DNA of 64,000 nucleotides from an uncultured Clostridia bacterium (GTDB taxonomy: Bacteria > Bacillota > Clostridia > Christensenellales > Borkfalkiaceae), in assembly GCA_944336975.1 (NCBI GenBank), contig CALVLH010000007.1, forward strand, positions 1 through 64,000, read 5' to 3'. Shown here piece by piece: positions 53,420 through 62,406 of this stretch. A program made the position numbers and the translations under genes. The stretch's first letter is position 1. Each line of letters begins with the position of its first letter. The notes beneath the pieces are model-generated. The model worked only from the letters and a program-made list of their open reading frames with translations. It did not search any database and was not told where the DNA came from.

Positions 53420-55087
53420 TCAGAGGATCTGATCGAGGATGTCTTTCACGATCGGCTCTTTTGCGTCGAACAGTTCCGCCATTGCCGAAAGCGTCCGTTC
53501 TCCGTCGCGAAGGTGCGCTTCGCGATAGATCACGCAGGCAAGTTCCGCCGTTTCGTCCATATAATCCCATGCCTCGCGGTCGGCGAGTTCGCGATAGGTC
53601 TCTTCCGCCGCCGAACAAAGCTTGCGTTCGTTCTCTTCGCCGAGCAGTCCGTAGCGGGCATAAGCGAGAGAAAACGCCTTCATGAACGCCTTGTATTTGC
53701 GGTTCCCGATCGCGATCTTATGCGTGAAAAATTCCTTGTAGATATGCCCGAGCACGGTGCCGAAGGAATTTTCCTCGTTGCGAGCGGCGAGCCTTTCCAG
53801 AAGCTCGAGTTTCATGCCGTCGTTGCCCTGAAAATCCAACAGGATGTCGCGCAGGAAGGCGTCGAGGCGGCACTGGTCCGCCACTTTGAGGGCGAGCTCC
53901 TGCAATTTCGCGTCCCGCCCGTCCATCTCGTCGAAGGCGATCCAGAGGAATTCCTCCATGTCGGGCAGTCCCGATACCTGCGCCGCTTCCTCGGGAGACG
54001 CCGCAGATACCGCGGAAAGAAAATTCTTGACCGTCTCATATTCCGCCTGCGGAACGCGGTAATAATAGGTGGTCTCCGCCTTCCTCTCCCCGTCGCGCGC
54101 CTCGCGCATCCGCGTGAGATAGTACCGCGCCACCGCCGCATGCGGGTAGATCGTGCAGAGGCGGTCGAGCGAGTCGATCGCTTCCTCTTCCTTCCCCGTG
54201 CGGTATGCCGCCACCGCGTAAAAATACAGGATGTTGTTGTCGTAGGGCAGTTTCTCTTTCAGGCGGGAAAGCACTCTGTATGCGTCCTCGTCCATGTCGT
54301 TCTCGCAGAGTACGGTCGCGATCTTATACAGCTCGTCCGTCGAATCCGTCTCGATCTGCGCGAGGCGGGCGGCGACGCGGCGGCTCTCCTTTTCCCTGCC
54401 CTGTTCGGACAGCACCGCGGAATAGGTGGACAGCGCCTGCACGTCATCGGGATGTTCTTCGAGCAGTTGCAGGCATTCCTCCTCCGCAAGGCGGCTGTTC
54501 CCCTGCAAGAGGGAGCAGACCGCGGAAAGCCCGCGCGCCGTCGCATAGTTGGGGCTTCCCTTTTCGATGTCGGAAAAGGCGTTCTTCGCTTCCGAGAGCT
54601 GTCCCGTTTTCAGAAAGAACACTCCTCTTTGCACGTCCTCGGCGTCGTCCCGCTCTTCGGGAGGATACACCACGCGCAGGCGGGGCTTCGCCGGCTTGGC
54701 GAACATCCGCATGATCTCCAGCTTGCTCTCGGCGGACATCTCCTCGTCCGTCGTGATGAGTTTGTTATAGTAAAACGCAGACTGCGCTTCGTTGCCCATG
54801 TTCATGTAATTGACGGCGAGCCCCTCGTACCCTTCGGGGAAATCCGCCTCGTTGCAGGTATCGAGGAAGTGGAACCAGGCGTCCACCGCGAGCGCATAAA
54901 GCTCCATGCTCTCGTAGATGTCCGCCGCGAGCACCGCCGCGTCGCAGTTTTTTTCGTACATCCCGTTGCGCTTGTTGAGCATGGTGAGCGCGCCGAAATG
55001 ATCGCCCGCGTCCAGCCGCCGCGAGGCGCTTTCCAGGAGAAATTCGTCGCTGAAATCGAGTTTTTGAATTTTATCGTCCTTGCGCAT
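53420..55087 (-). CDS. Unknown TPR-repeat protein
   Basis: 555 residues, cytoplasmic. Many TPR-like helix pairs from about residue 20 (SASRRLDAGDHFGALTML) to 330 (YAVAAYRTGKEEEAIDSLD), then a helical C-terminal region with no recognised domain. Acidic, no signal peptide. The start MRKDDKIQKLDF lies one base after the hslO stop; the upstream extension is the wrong frame of hslO. TPR proteins are scaffolds, and the partner could be the HEAT-like protein next to it. Function unknown. Confidence 0.8.
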   Translation of the reverse strand: MRKDDKIQKLDFSDEFLLESASRRLDAGDHFGALTMLNKRNGMYEKNCDAAVLAADIYESMELYALAVDAWFHFLDTCNEADFPEGYEGLAVNYMNMGNEAQSAFYYNKLITTDEEMSAESKLEIMRMFAKPAKPRLRVVYPPEERDDAEDVQRGVFFLKTGQLSEAKNAFSDIEKGSPNYATARGLSAVCSLLQGNSRLAEEECLQLLEEHPDDVQALSTYSAVLSEQGREKESRRVAARLAQIETDSTDELYKIATVLCENDMDEDAYRVLSRLKEKLPYDNNILYFYAVAAYRTGKEEEAIDSLDRLCTIYPHAAVARYYLTRMREARDGERKAETTYYYRVPQAEYETVKNFLSAVSAASPEEAAQVSGLPDMEEFLWIAFDEMDGRDAKLQELALKVADQCRLDAFLRDILLDFQGNDGMKLELLERLAARNEENSFGTVLGHIYKEFFTHKIAIGNRKYKAFMKAFSLAYARYGLLGEENERKLCSAAEETYRELADREAWDYMDETAELACVIYREAHLRDGERTLSAMAELFDAKEPIVKDILDQIL

Positions 55088-55088
55088 A

Positions 55089-55967
55089 TCACTCCCCGCC
55101 GCAGAACAGCTCCGCGACGTCCTTTTCGTAGAAATCGTAGTCGGTATTGCAATAGTGGCAATGCACGGAGACCTTTCCGTCCTCGCGCACGATGGTTTCA
55201 AGCTCGTCCCTGCCCATGGAGCGGAGAATGTCCGCGATCTTTTCCCGCGAACAATGGCAACGGTAGACGATCTCCCGCTCCGTCCAGTCTTCCGCGCCGA
55301 AATCGCCGCGCAGGATCCCTTCCGCGCCCTTTTCCGCGATGAGCGCGCTCACGGCGGAATACTTGGCGATCTCCTCTTCCGCCTTCGAAACGCTCCCTTC
55401 GCTCGCCCCGGGAAGCGGTTGCAGGATCACCCCGCCCGCACCGACGCATTTCCCTTCGGAAGAGATCTTCACGCCCAGCGCAAACGCCGTCGGGCGCTGT
55501 TCGCTGACAAAGAAATAGGAGGAAAAGTCCTCCGCGATCTCGCCCGAGACGAGTTCGCACGTCCCCACGAACGGCATAGCGCCCTTTTCCTCGCGGATGA
55601 CGGTGAGCGTGCCGTCTCTGCCCACGCACGCGCCCACGTCCAGCTTGCCGTCCGCGCGGGGCGGCAGAGAGACGTCGGGATGTTCGATGAATCCGCGCAT
55701 CCCCAAAGAAGCGTCGCCCGAAACGCCGATCTGTCCGCCCGCGCCGCCGCCCTTGATCGTGACGGAAAGCGAATCGTCTTCCCCTTTGAGCCAGCTGCAA
55801 AGATAGGCGGACGCGGTCAGCGTCCTGCCCAGCGCGGCGGCCGCGACGGGGGAAAGGCGGTGGATGCGGATCGCCTCGTTCACGAGCGCGGTCGTATCCA
55901 GCACGGCGAGCGAGACTTCGCCGCCGAAAATGAGCGTTTTACAGATCTTGCTTATGCCCTTCTGCAT
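55089..55967 (-). CDS. hslO: Redox-regulated holdase chaperone Hsp33
   Basis: 292 residues. Becomes an active holdase when oxidised. The four zinc-binding cysteines are in CHCS (about 238) and CHYC (about 267). The core with ALGRTLTASAYL and GQIGVSGDA is typical. Its gene overlaps the upstream methyltransferase by 16 bases and the TPR gene follows one base on. An oxidative-stress role fits an anaerobe. Confidence 0.95.
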   Translation of the reverse strand: MQKGISKICKTLIFGGEVSLAVLDTTALVNEAIRIHRLSPVAAAALGRTLTASAYLCSWLKGEDDSLSVTIKGGGAGGQIGVSGDASLGMRGFIEHPDVSLPPRADGKLDVGACVGRDGTLTVIREEKGAMPFVGTCELVSGEIAEDFSSYFFVSEQRPTAFALGVKISSEGKCVGAGGVILQPLPGASEGSVSKAEEEIAKYSAVSALIAEKGAEGILRGDFGAEDWTEREIVYRCHCSREKIADILRSMGRDELETIVREDGKVSVHCHYCNTDYDFYEKDVAELFCGGE

Positions 55968-56683
55968 AGAAAGTTGATCCGGTCGCTTCCCGCTTTCTCC
56001 TCGCCGAGATGTCCTTCGACGGCGATCGGCGCGAACCCCGCCGCGCGCAAAGCGGAAAGGACGTCGTCCTCCTCATGGATATATTGGACGTGCTTTTCGT
56101 CCGAACGGACGAACCGCCCGTCCGCCTGCCGCGCGAACAGCGTCACGTCCATCTCCACGCTTTCCCCGCGTAATTTGCTGAAACACAGATAAGTCACTTC
56201 CTCTCTGTCGTCCGCAAAGATATTATCCCCCACTTTTCCGCGCAATTTTCCCGCCGAGCTGATGTCGAACCAAAAAATTGCGCCTTTTTTCAGACAGTCC
56301 GCCACACGGCGGAACGCCTGCGCGAGCTTTTCCTGCGGGATGTAATTGAAACAATCGTTGGGCGCGAGCGCAAAGTCGTAACGCTCGGGCGTATGCAGTC
56401 TGAGGACGTCGGACAGGACGAATTCCGCCCTCACGCCCGCCTCACGCGCCTTTTTCGCGGCAACGTCCAGCATGGGCGCGGAAATGTCCGTCCCCGTCAT
56501 GACATAGCCCTCTTTGGCGAGCGCGCGGCAGAAATATCCGCTCCCGCAGCCCACTTCGAGCCCCTTTTTCCCCGCGCCGAGCGCGGAAAGCCCCCGAATA
56601 AAATACTGCGACCATTTCTCATAGTCGCAGTCGTCATTGAGATATTCAAACCATTCGGCGAGCGAATCGTACGCCTGCGGCAT
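55952..56683 (-). CDS. SAM-dependent methyltransferase (class I)
   Basis: 243 residues. SAM-binding motif LEVGCGSGYFCRAL (about 44), then TGTDISAPML and the ALAPNDCFNYI motif; a small-molecule-type methyltransferase of unknown substrate. The ATG at 56683 with AGGAG four to five bases ahead is preferred over an ATG at 56695 that overlaps the upstream stop (ATGA). Overlaps hslO by 16 bases. Confidence 0.82.
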   Translation of the reverse strand: MPQAYDSLAEWFEYLNDDCDYEKWSQYFIRGLSALGAGKKGLEVGCGSGYFCRALAKEGYVMTGTDISAPMLDVAAKKAREAGVRAEFVLSDVLRLHTPERYDFALAPNDCFNYIPQEKLAQAFRRVADCLKKGAIFWFDISSAGKLRGKVGDNIFADDREEVTYLCFSKLRGESVEMDVTLFARQADGRFVRSDEKHVQYIHEEDDVLSALRAAGFAPIAVEGHLGEEKAGSDRINFLCRRA

Positions 56684-56691
56684 AACACTCC

Positions 56692-58002
56692 TCATTTGCG
56701 CTTGTTGAGCATCTTGGGCGGACGGACTTTCTTTTTCTTCTTGCCTTCATCCTCTTCCCTCAACGCCTTTTCGCGCTCCTCAAACTGTCTGTTGTATTCG
56801 ACGTATTTTTCCTCGTCCTTATGTTCTTCCTCGTACGCCTTCACGTCCTCTTCGATCGCCGCTTTGCTCTCTTTCAGGCGGCGGAGATCGTCGCGGGAGA
56901 AGGATTCGGGAAGCTGATACACTTCCATGCCGTCGTCGATGGGTTTGATGGGACGGGAAACAAGCTTGGACTTGCCCTGCGCCACGATCATGCGGCGGTA
57001 TTCCGCCATCGCCTTACTCTCCTCGATCGACGCGCTCACGGAAGCGTCGCCGTCCTTGCGGCCGTCCTTCTTGTAAAGCCCTCTGCCGATGGGCGCGTTT
57101 GCGAGCTTGGGATTGACGAATTTGTCGAACGCCCACTGCGAGAAATCCATCCACACGAGCATGGCGTGCGAGAATCCGAGAAGCAGAAGCCAGACGATGC
57201 CGAACGCCATCAGCCACATCACGTCGGAAATGAGCAGGATGACGGGCAAAAGCGCGATCGCCGCAAAGAAGACGGTCTGCGGGAACGTTGCGATCGTCAT
57301 GATGAACGCATTGCGGAAGAGCGCCCAAGGACCCTGTTTATAGTTCACGCCGAGCGAGATCATCCACAGGCAGACGAGCAGGGCGAGCGCGAGGATGATG
57401 TATCCCGCGACCTTACCCGCGATGAACCACCCGTACCCCTTCGCGCCGAGCACCACATACAGGTTGGCAAGATCGCTCATCGAGGCGGTCACATAGAAAA
57501 GCACCGTGAGGATGAGCGTGCTTTCCAGCACGTTCCAATAATTGCGGCGGATGCCGCGAAGGAAATCGTTCGCGAAGAAAATGCCTTCCGTCCACAGCAT
57601 ATTGCGGATGATGTACATCCCGCCCGAAAGCCCGAGCGCCGCGATGAACGCCGCGGGAAGCAAGAGCGCGTAATAGACGTTGTCGATGCGCATGAGCAGG
57701 AGCTCCGCTGCACCCGAGATCTCGGGGATGACGGGATACCCCACGCCGAGCCCAGATCCGAACGGACCGACCGCGCCGTTCGCGATGATGCTGATATATC
57801 TGAAAATGAGGATCGCGACGATGGGCGCGAAGGTGACGAGAACGAGCAGATTGATGAGGATGAGTTTGCCCAGTCTCCCTTTCAGAATATCCCAAAAGAG
57901 CGACCAGCGGTTGGTGGGAAGCGTACTGCGCGCGTAATCCTCGCTGCGCTCCTTTCCTTCCAGCCAACGGGCGATCAGCCCTTTGTGTTCTGCGTTTGCC
58001 AT
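56692..58002 (-). CDS. DUF624 (YesL)-like integral membrane protein
   Basis: 436 residues. About six membrane helices (residues 45 to 275; for example LILINLLVLVTFAPIVAILI and VLFYVTASMSDLANLYVVL) and a long charged cytoplasmic tail rich in Lys/Glu (from about 300), ending in KKKKKVRPPKMLNKRK. The first cytoplasmic segment, NRWSLFWDILKGRLGKLI, resembles YesL-type proteins. Function unknown. It opens the leftward unit and has its own promoter; a strong hairpin occupies its leader. Confidence 0.7.
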   Translation of the reverse strand: MANAEHKGLIARWLEGKERSEDYARSTLPTNRWSLFWDILKGRLGKLILINLLVLVTFAPIVAILIFRYISIIANGAVGPFGSGLGVGYPVIPEISGAAELLLMRIDNVYYALLLPAAFIAALGLSGGMYIIRNMLWTEGIFFANDFLRGIRRNYWNVLESTLILTVLFYVTASMSDLANLYVVLGAKGYGWFIAGKVAGYIILALALLVCLWMISLGVNYKQGPWALFRNAFIMTIATFPQTVFFAAIALLPVILLISDVMWLMAFGIVWLLLLGFSHAMLVWMDFSQWAFDKFVNPKLANAPIGRGLYKKDGRKDGDASVSASIEESKAMAEYRRMIVAQGKSKLVSRPIKPIDDGMEVYQLPESFSRDDLRRLKESKAAIEEDVKAYEEEHKDEEKYVEYNRQFEEREKALREEDEGKKKKKVRPPKMLNKRK

Positions 58003-58032
58003 AATTTATCAACTCCGAAAAGTGGGTATCTT

Positions 58033-58058
58033 CTGCAAAAACGGGATCCCCGTTTCTG
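58033..58058 (-). other. Leader hairpin of the DUF624-like gene
   Basis: On the minus strand GCAGAAACGGG pairs with CCCGTTTTTGC around GAT (one wobble). It begins almost at the transcription start, so it may protect the 5' end or act as an attenuator. Confidence 0.5.
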
Positions 58059-58068
58059 CAACAATGGT

Positions 58069-58097
58069 ATTGTACTACAAATCGAAAAATATTTCAA
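58069..58097 (-). promoter_or_regulatory. Promoter of the DUF624-like/hslO unit
   Basis: Minus-strand TTGAAA and TACAAT, 17-base spacer, back to back with the lysine-operon promoter. Confidence 0.75.
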
Positions 58098-58116
58098 TTA
58101 AAATCGGGCAAATTCT

Positions 58117-58145
58117 TTGACATTTCTGTGAGCGTATGATAAAAT
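58117..58145 (+). promoter_or_regulatory. Promoter of the asd-dapA-dapB operon
   Basis: TTGACA and TAAAAT, 17-base spacer, just ahead of the lysine riboswitch. Confidence 0.88.
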
Positions 58146-58152
58146 AATTTCG

Positions 58153-58323
58153 CTGAACAGAGGAGCGGACGAACATGAGTATCCGTCGAGAGAAAAGGAA
58201 GGCTTTTCGCTCGCATCGACGGAGAAAGGGTATCTCCGCCGAAGCGCACTTCCCCTTTCGTCTGTGCGCTGGGGATGAGGGATAATACCTTCATCACTGT
58301 CACTGCGGTGGAGCACTTTTCGG
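58153..58323 (+). ncRNA. Lysine riboswitch (L box) aptamer
   Basis: Has the conserved L-box elements in order: CAGAGGAGCG, ATGAGTAT, GGAGAAAGG, TCCGCCGAAGCGC, a hairpin closed by GCGCTGGG, then ACTGTCAC and GGTGGAGCACT. Helix P1 can form between CTGAA (58153-58157) and TTCGG (58319-58323). When lysine is bound the downstream terminator should form and asd-dapA-dapB be shut off. Confidence 0.93.
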
Positions 58324-58348
58324 CAAATAGCGGAAACGGGTGTAACTT

Positions 58349-58373
58349 GCGGTGACGGATCACCGCTTTTTTT
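58349..58373 (+). terminator. Riboswitch-controlled terminator
   Basis: GCGGTGA-N4-TCACCGC followed by seven T residues. The expression platform of the L box; it must be bypassed to reach asd. Confidence 0.9.
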
Positions 58374-58409
58374 ATGCAAATCAATTTTTGTCATACGGAG
58401 GAATTTACC

Positions 58410-59489
58410 GTGAAAAAATGGAAAGTCGGCGTCATCGGCGCCACAGGTATGGTCGGACAGCGTTTTGTCACCCTTCTCGACGGGCACCCCTGGTTCGAGC
58501 CCGTCTGCCTTCTCGCTTCCGCGCGCAGCGCGGGGAAGAAATATCCCGAAGCGGTCGGCGAAAAATGGGCGATGAGCTCCCCCATCCCCGAATATGCAAA
58601 GGACATCGTCGTTCTCGACGCGGAAGCGGACGCAGAGCGGCTCGTCGGCAAGGTGGATTTCGTCTTCTGCGCCGTCAACATGAAGAAGGACGAGACGAAG
58701 GCGCTCGAAGAAAAGTACGCGAAGCTAGAGATCCCCGTGGTCTCCAACAATTCCGCGCACCGCGCCACCAAGGACGTGCCCATGATCATTCCCGAGATCA
58801 ACGCCGATCACCTTTCCGTGATCGCGGCGCAGAGAAATCGCCTCGGGACCAAGCGCGGTTTCATCGCGGTCAAGAGCAACTGCTCGCTGCAATCGTACGT
58901 TCCCCTGCTCCACCCCCTGCTCTCCTTCGGCGTGAAGAGCGCGGCGGTCTGCACCTATCAGGCGATCTCCGGCGCGGGAAAGACGTTCGAGACCATGCCC
59001 GAGATCGTGGATAACGTCATCCCCTACATCGGCGGCGAAGAGGAAAAGAGCGAAGTGGAACCGCTCAAGATCTGGGGCAAGGCGGAAGGCGACGGCATCG
59101 TGAACGCGACCGCGCCCGTCATCACCGCGCAGTGCTTGCGCGTACCCGTATCCGACGGTCACACAGCGGCAGTCTTCGTCTCCTTCGAGAAAAAGCCGAC
59201 CAAGGAGGAGATCCTCAGCGCATGGGCAAACTATGCGGGCGAACCGCAAAAACTCGGACTCCCCTCCGCGCCCAAGCAGTTCATCCATTATTTCGAGGAA
59301 GACAACCGCCCTCAGCCCAAGCTCGACCGCATGACCGAGCGCGGCATGGCGGTCTGCGCGGGACGGCTGAGAGAGGACAATCTCTTCGACTATAAATTCA
59401 TCGGCTTTTCGCACAACACCCTGCGCGGGGCGGCGGGCGGCGCGGTCCTGCTCGCGGAACTGCTCGCGGCGAAGGGATATTTCGACTGA
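58410..59489 (+). CDS. asd: Aspartate-semialdehyde dehydrogenase
   Basis: 359 residues. Reduces aspartyl phosphate to aspartate semialdehyde. NADP-binding VGVIGATGMVGQRFV at the N-terminus and the catalytic Cys in KSNCSLQSY (about 157). A GTG at 58410 is the start: GGAGG stands eight bases before it and it gives the normal N-terminus. The ATG at 58374 lies in the terminator's T run and is rejected. First gene of the operon under the lysine riboswitch. Confidence 0.94.
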   Translation: MKKWKVGVIGATGMVGQRFVTLLDGHPWFEPVCLLASARSAGKKYPEAVGEKWAMSSPIPEYAKDIVVLDAEADAERLVGKVDFVFCAVNMKKDETKALEEKYAKLEIPVVSNNSAHRATKDVPMIIPEINADHLSVIAAQRNRLGTKRGFIAVKSNCSLQSYVPLLHPLLSFGVKSAAVCTYQAISGAGKTFETMPEIVDNVIPYIGGEEEKSEVEPLKIWGKAEGDGIVNATAPVITAQCLRVPVSDGHTAAVFVSFEKKPTKEEILSAWANYAGEPQKLGLPSAPKQFIHYFEEDNRPQPKLDRMTERGMAVCAGRLREDNLFDYKFIGFSHNTLRGAAGGAVLLAELLAAKGYFD

Positions 59490-59581
59490 CGCATTCTAAG
59501 CGCGGCGGCAAAACTCGCCCGAACGCAAAGAAAAATCAATTTTGCGCGTCGGGACATACACTGTAACGATAAGGAGCGATT

Positions 59582-60478
59582 ATGACTGGATTTTTCAAGG
59601 GAACGGCAACGGCAATGATCACCCCCTTCCTCGCGGAGGGCGGCATCAACTTCGACGCGTTCGGGAAGATGATCGACTATCAGATCGAAGGCGGCACGGA
59701 CGTGCTCGTCGTGCTCGGCACCACGGGCGAACCCGCGACCATGACGGAAGCGGAAAAAGAAGAGGTCATGCGCTTCACCGTCGAACGCGCGAAAGGCCGC
59801 GCGAAGATCGTGTTCGGTTCGGGCAGCAACAGCACCGCGAAGGCGATCGAAGCGAGCAAGAAAGCGGAAAAGATGGGCGCGGACGGACTGCTCGTCGTCA
59901 CCCCCTATTACAACAAATGCACGCAGAACGGCATTTACGAATATTACAAGGCGGTGTGCGGCGCGGTGAAGATCCCCGTCATCTGCTATAACGTTCCGCC
60001 CCGTACGGGCGTGAACATCCTGCCCGCCACCATGGAGCGGCTCGCGGAGATCCCCAACATGGCGGGCGTCAAAGAGGCGTGCGGCAATATGGAGCAGATC
60101 TGCGAGACCATGCGCAGGATCCGCGGCAAGTGCGATCTGTATTCGGGCGACGACAACCTCAACCTGCCCATTCTCGCGATCGGCGGAGCGGGGCTCATCT
60201 CCGTCGCCTCCAACCTCGTGCCCGCGGGCGTCAAGCAGTTCTATAACGCATTCGCGCGCGGCGATCTCGCAGAAGCCAACCGCTTGCAGGACGCGCTCCT
60301 GCCCCTCATCGACGCCTGCTTCACCGAAGTCAACCCCATCCCCGCCAAAGCGGGCATGGTCATGCTCGGGTTCGATGCGGGCATCCCCAGAGGGCCTCTC
60401 ACCGAGCTGGAAGAAGCGCACAAAAAGGTCATGGCGGACGCGCTCCGCGCTTACGGCATGAAGGCGGTGAAGGCATGA
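59582..60478 (+). CDS. dapA: 4-hydroxy-tetrahydrodipicolinate synthase
   Basis: 298 residues. Condenses pyruvate with aspartate semialdehyde. Schiff-base Lys in AGVKEACGN (about 161), the YNVPPRTGVN motif, and GTTGEPATM in place of the usual GTTGE-S-T. AAGGAG precedes the ATG. Stop overlaps the dapB start (ATGA). Second gene of the lysine-controlled operon. Confidence 0.96.
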   Translation: MTGFFKGTATAMITPFLAEGGINFDAFGKMIDYQIEGGTDVLVVLGTTGEPATMTEAEKEEVMRFTVERAKGRAKIVFGSGSNSTAKAIEASKKAEKMGADGLLVVTPYYNKCTQNGIYEYYKAVCGAVKIPVICYNVPPRTGVNILPATMERLAEIPNMAGVKEACGNMEQICETMRRIRGKCDLYSGDDNLNLPILAIGGAGLISVASNLVPAGVKQFYNAFARGDLAEANRLQDALLPLIDACFTEVNPIPAKAGMVMLGFDAGIPRGPLTELEEAHKKVMADALRAYGMKAVKA

Positions 60479-61227
60479 AGATCCTGCTCTGCGGCGCCTG
60501 CGGCAAAATGGGAAAAAACGTGACGGAAGTCGCTCAGGCGGCGGGCGCGGAGATCGTCTGCGGCGTCGATCTGTACCCCGCCCCCATGCCTTATCCCGTC
60601 TTCCCTTCCTTTTCGCAGGTGACGCAAACGCCCGATGTCGTGATCGACTTCTCCTCCGCGAATGCGCTCGGAGAGCGGCTCGCCTTCTGCGCGGAACGGA
60701 GCGTGAACATCGTGCTTGCCTCGACGGGATATTCGGACTCCGACCTCGCGCTCATCGCGGAATATGCGAAGCGCATCGCGATCTTCAAGACGGGGAACCT
60801 CTCCGTCGGCGTAAACCTTTTGCAATTCCTCGCCAAAAAAGCGGCGGAATTTCTCGGCAACGGGTTTGACGCGGAGATCATCGAACGGCACCACAATCAG
60901 AAAAAAGACGCGCCCTCCGGCACCGCGCTCATGCTCGAACAGAGCGTGAACGAGGGCTTCGGCAACAGCAAACACCCCGTGTTCGGACGGCACGGAAACG
61001 TCGGAGCGCGCGATAAGAGCGAAATCGGCGTCCACGCCGTGCGCGGCGGGACGATCGTCGGCGAACACGAGGTCATGTTCGCAGGCGAAGACGAGATCGT
61101 CACCCTTTCCCATTCCGCACGGTCGAGAAAGGTGTTCGCTTCGGGCGCTCTGAAAGCCGCCGCATGGCTCATCGGGAAGCGCCCCGGGCTGTACGATATG
61201 ACCGACCTTCTGAGCGAACTGCTCTGA
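60475..61227 (+). CDS. dapB: 4-hydroxy-tetrahydrodipicolinate reductase
   Basis: 250 residues. NAD(P)-binding GACGKMGKNV and the substrate motif ERHHNQKKDAPSGTA. Its product is the substrate of DapL, encoded at 2.3 kb. Overlaps dapA by four bases, coupling translation. A short DapB, typical of Clostridia. Last gene of the lysine-controlled operon. Confidence 0.95.
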   Translation: MKILLCGACGKMGKNVTEVAQAAGAEIVCGVDLYPAPMPYPVFPSFSQVTQTPDVVIDFSSANALGERLAFCAERSVNIVLASTGYSDSDLALIAEYAKRIAIFKTGNLSVGVNLLQFLAKKAAEFLGNGFDAEIIERHHNQKKDAPSGTALMLEQSVNEGFGNSKHPVFGRHGNVGARDKSEIGVHAVRGGTIVGEHEVMFAGEDEIVTLSHSARSRKVFASGALKAAAWLIGKRPGLYDMTDLLSELL

Positions 61228-61230
61228 CCG

Positions 61231-61254
61231 ACCGCTCCCCGCACGGGGAGCGGT
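61231..61254 (+). terminator. Terminator after dapB
   Basis: ACCGCTCCCCG pairs with CGGGGAGCGGT, followed by TCTTTTTC. Confidence 0.88.
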
Positions 61255-61362
61255 TCTTTTTCTGTCCTTCTCAACGCGAATGTGCCCGAACGGGATACGG
61301 GCGCGCGAGGCGGCGTTTTTTTGCGCGCCGCCCCTCAATTTTTTATTATTCGCCCTTTTCCC

Positions 61363-61391
61363 TTGCATTCGCGCGGGCGCTGTGTTATAAT
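61363..61391 (+). promoter_or_regulatory. Promoter of the YwaF-like gene
   Basis: TTGCAT and TATAAT, 17-base spacer. The -10 box overlaps an in-frame ATG at 61390, which therefore cannot be the start. Confidence 0.78.
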
Positions 61392-61422
61392 GATCGGGAA
61401 CAAAACATACTACGGAAAAGAC

Positions 61423-62337
61423 ATGACGCATTTCGCACTTCTCTCTCTGTCGACGATCAACTACGGATCGTTTGCATATTTCGTGTGTTTTCTCATCCCC
61501 GTATTTCTCACCGCGGGGCTGTATTTCCTTTTGCGCCGCCGCTCTGCGCGGACGAAAAAGATCGTCGTCGCCGTCCTGCTCTTCGTCAATCTCGCCCAGC
61601 ACCTGTTCAAGAGCGTGATCTATCCGCAGTATTACGGGCAAGGGTTCGCCGCCATCAACACGGCGTATAACATCTGCGCCTTTCTCATCATCGCCTCTCC
61701 CGTCGTCTTCTTCACGAAGAGCGGCGTATGGAAGGACTTCATCGCCTGCCTCGGATGCGCGGCGGGCATGGGCGCCATGCTCGTCCCCTATTGGTTCATC
61801 GGGCAGACCGTCTTTCAGTGGGAAGCGTTCCGCTTCTATTTCTGTCACGGACTTCTGTTCCTCACTTCGGCATTGCCGCCCCTCCTCGGGCTTCATCGCC
61901 TGAATTGGCGGAGTTTTTGGAAACTGCCCTTTCTCTACTATCTGATGCTCGCGATCATCCTCGTGAACGACGTCGTATGCTTTTCCCTGGGGATGTACGG
62001 CGATCCCGCGGGCGACCTTTGGGCGACGCTCGATTCCCTCAACCCCGGCTGGTGCATCCGCCCCAACCCCTCGTTCGGCGTGATCAACGACATCATTTTT
62101 GCCCTTACGCCAGACGTCTTCCTCGGCGACGCGGCGACGGGGAAACCGTATGTGCCCATCCTCTGGTATGCGATCCCCCTCTATCTGCTCATCGCCGTCG
62201 CGGGGTTTGCCGTGCTTGCCGTCGCCGACCGCAAGCGCCTGAAAAAAGATTTCGCCGATCTCAGGCAACGCCTTTCCTCTCTGCGAAAAAAGCGGACGAA
62301 GGAAGACGCGGACGAAGCCGACGAACAAAAGAAATGA
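61423..62337 (+). CDS. YwaF-like (TIGR02206-type) integral membrane protein
   Basis: 304 residues with about seven membrane helices, for example FVCFLIPVFLTAGLYFLL and LYYLMLAIILVNDVVCFSLG. The YwaF/TMEM164 pattern includes NLAQHLFKSVIYP and a Tyr/Asn-rich loop; function in bacteria unknown. The start at 61423 (MTHFALLSL) is the first ATG after the transcription start, with GGAAAAG upstream. Charged C-terminal tail. Monocistronic, sharing a terminator with tadA. Confidence 0.78.
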   Translation: MTHFALLSLSTINYGSFAYFVCFLIPVFLTAGLYFLLRRRSARTKKIVVAVLLFVNLAQHLFKSVIYPQYYGQGFAAINTAYNICAFLIIASPVVFFTKSGVWKDFIACLGCAAGMGAMLVPYWFIGQTVFQWEAFRFYFCHGLLFLTSALPPLLGLHRLNWRSFWKLPFLYYLMLAIILVNDVVCFSLGMYGDPAGDLWATLDSLNPGWCIRPNPSFGVINDIIFALTPDVFLGDAATGKPYVPILWYAIPLYLLIAVAGFAVLAVADRKRLKKDFADLRQRLSSLRKKRTKEDADEADEQKK

Positions 62338-62366
62338 CGGTTTTCCCCTTCCTTACAAAAAGAAAC

Positions 62367-62402
62367 CGCGCCGCACTGTTTTTCAAAAAACAGCGCGGCG
62401 CG
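62367..62402. terminator. Shared terminator of YwaF-like gene and tadA
   Basis: CGCGCCGC pairs with GCGGCGCG, continued by CTGTTTTT with AAAAACAG after one mismatch. A/T runs lie on both sides. Confidence 0.8.
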
Positions 62403-62406
62403 TATT

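Noticed and set aside
58374..58409. ATG at 58374 as the asd start
   Set aside because: It falls at the end of the riboswitch terminator's T run with no ribosome site; the GTG at 58410 has GGAGG at the right distance and gives the normal N-terminus.
60451..62328. 625-codon open frame on the minus strand
   Set aside because: Antisense of dapB and the YwaF-like gene; composition and lack of motifs mark it as a shadow frame.
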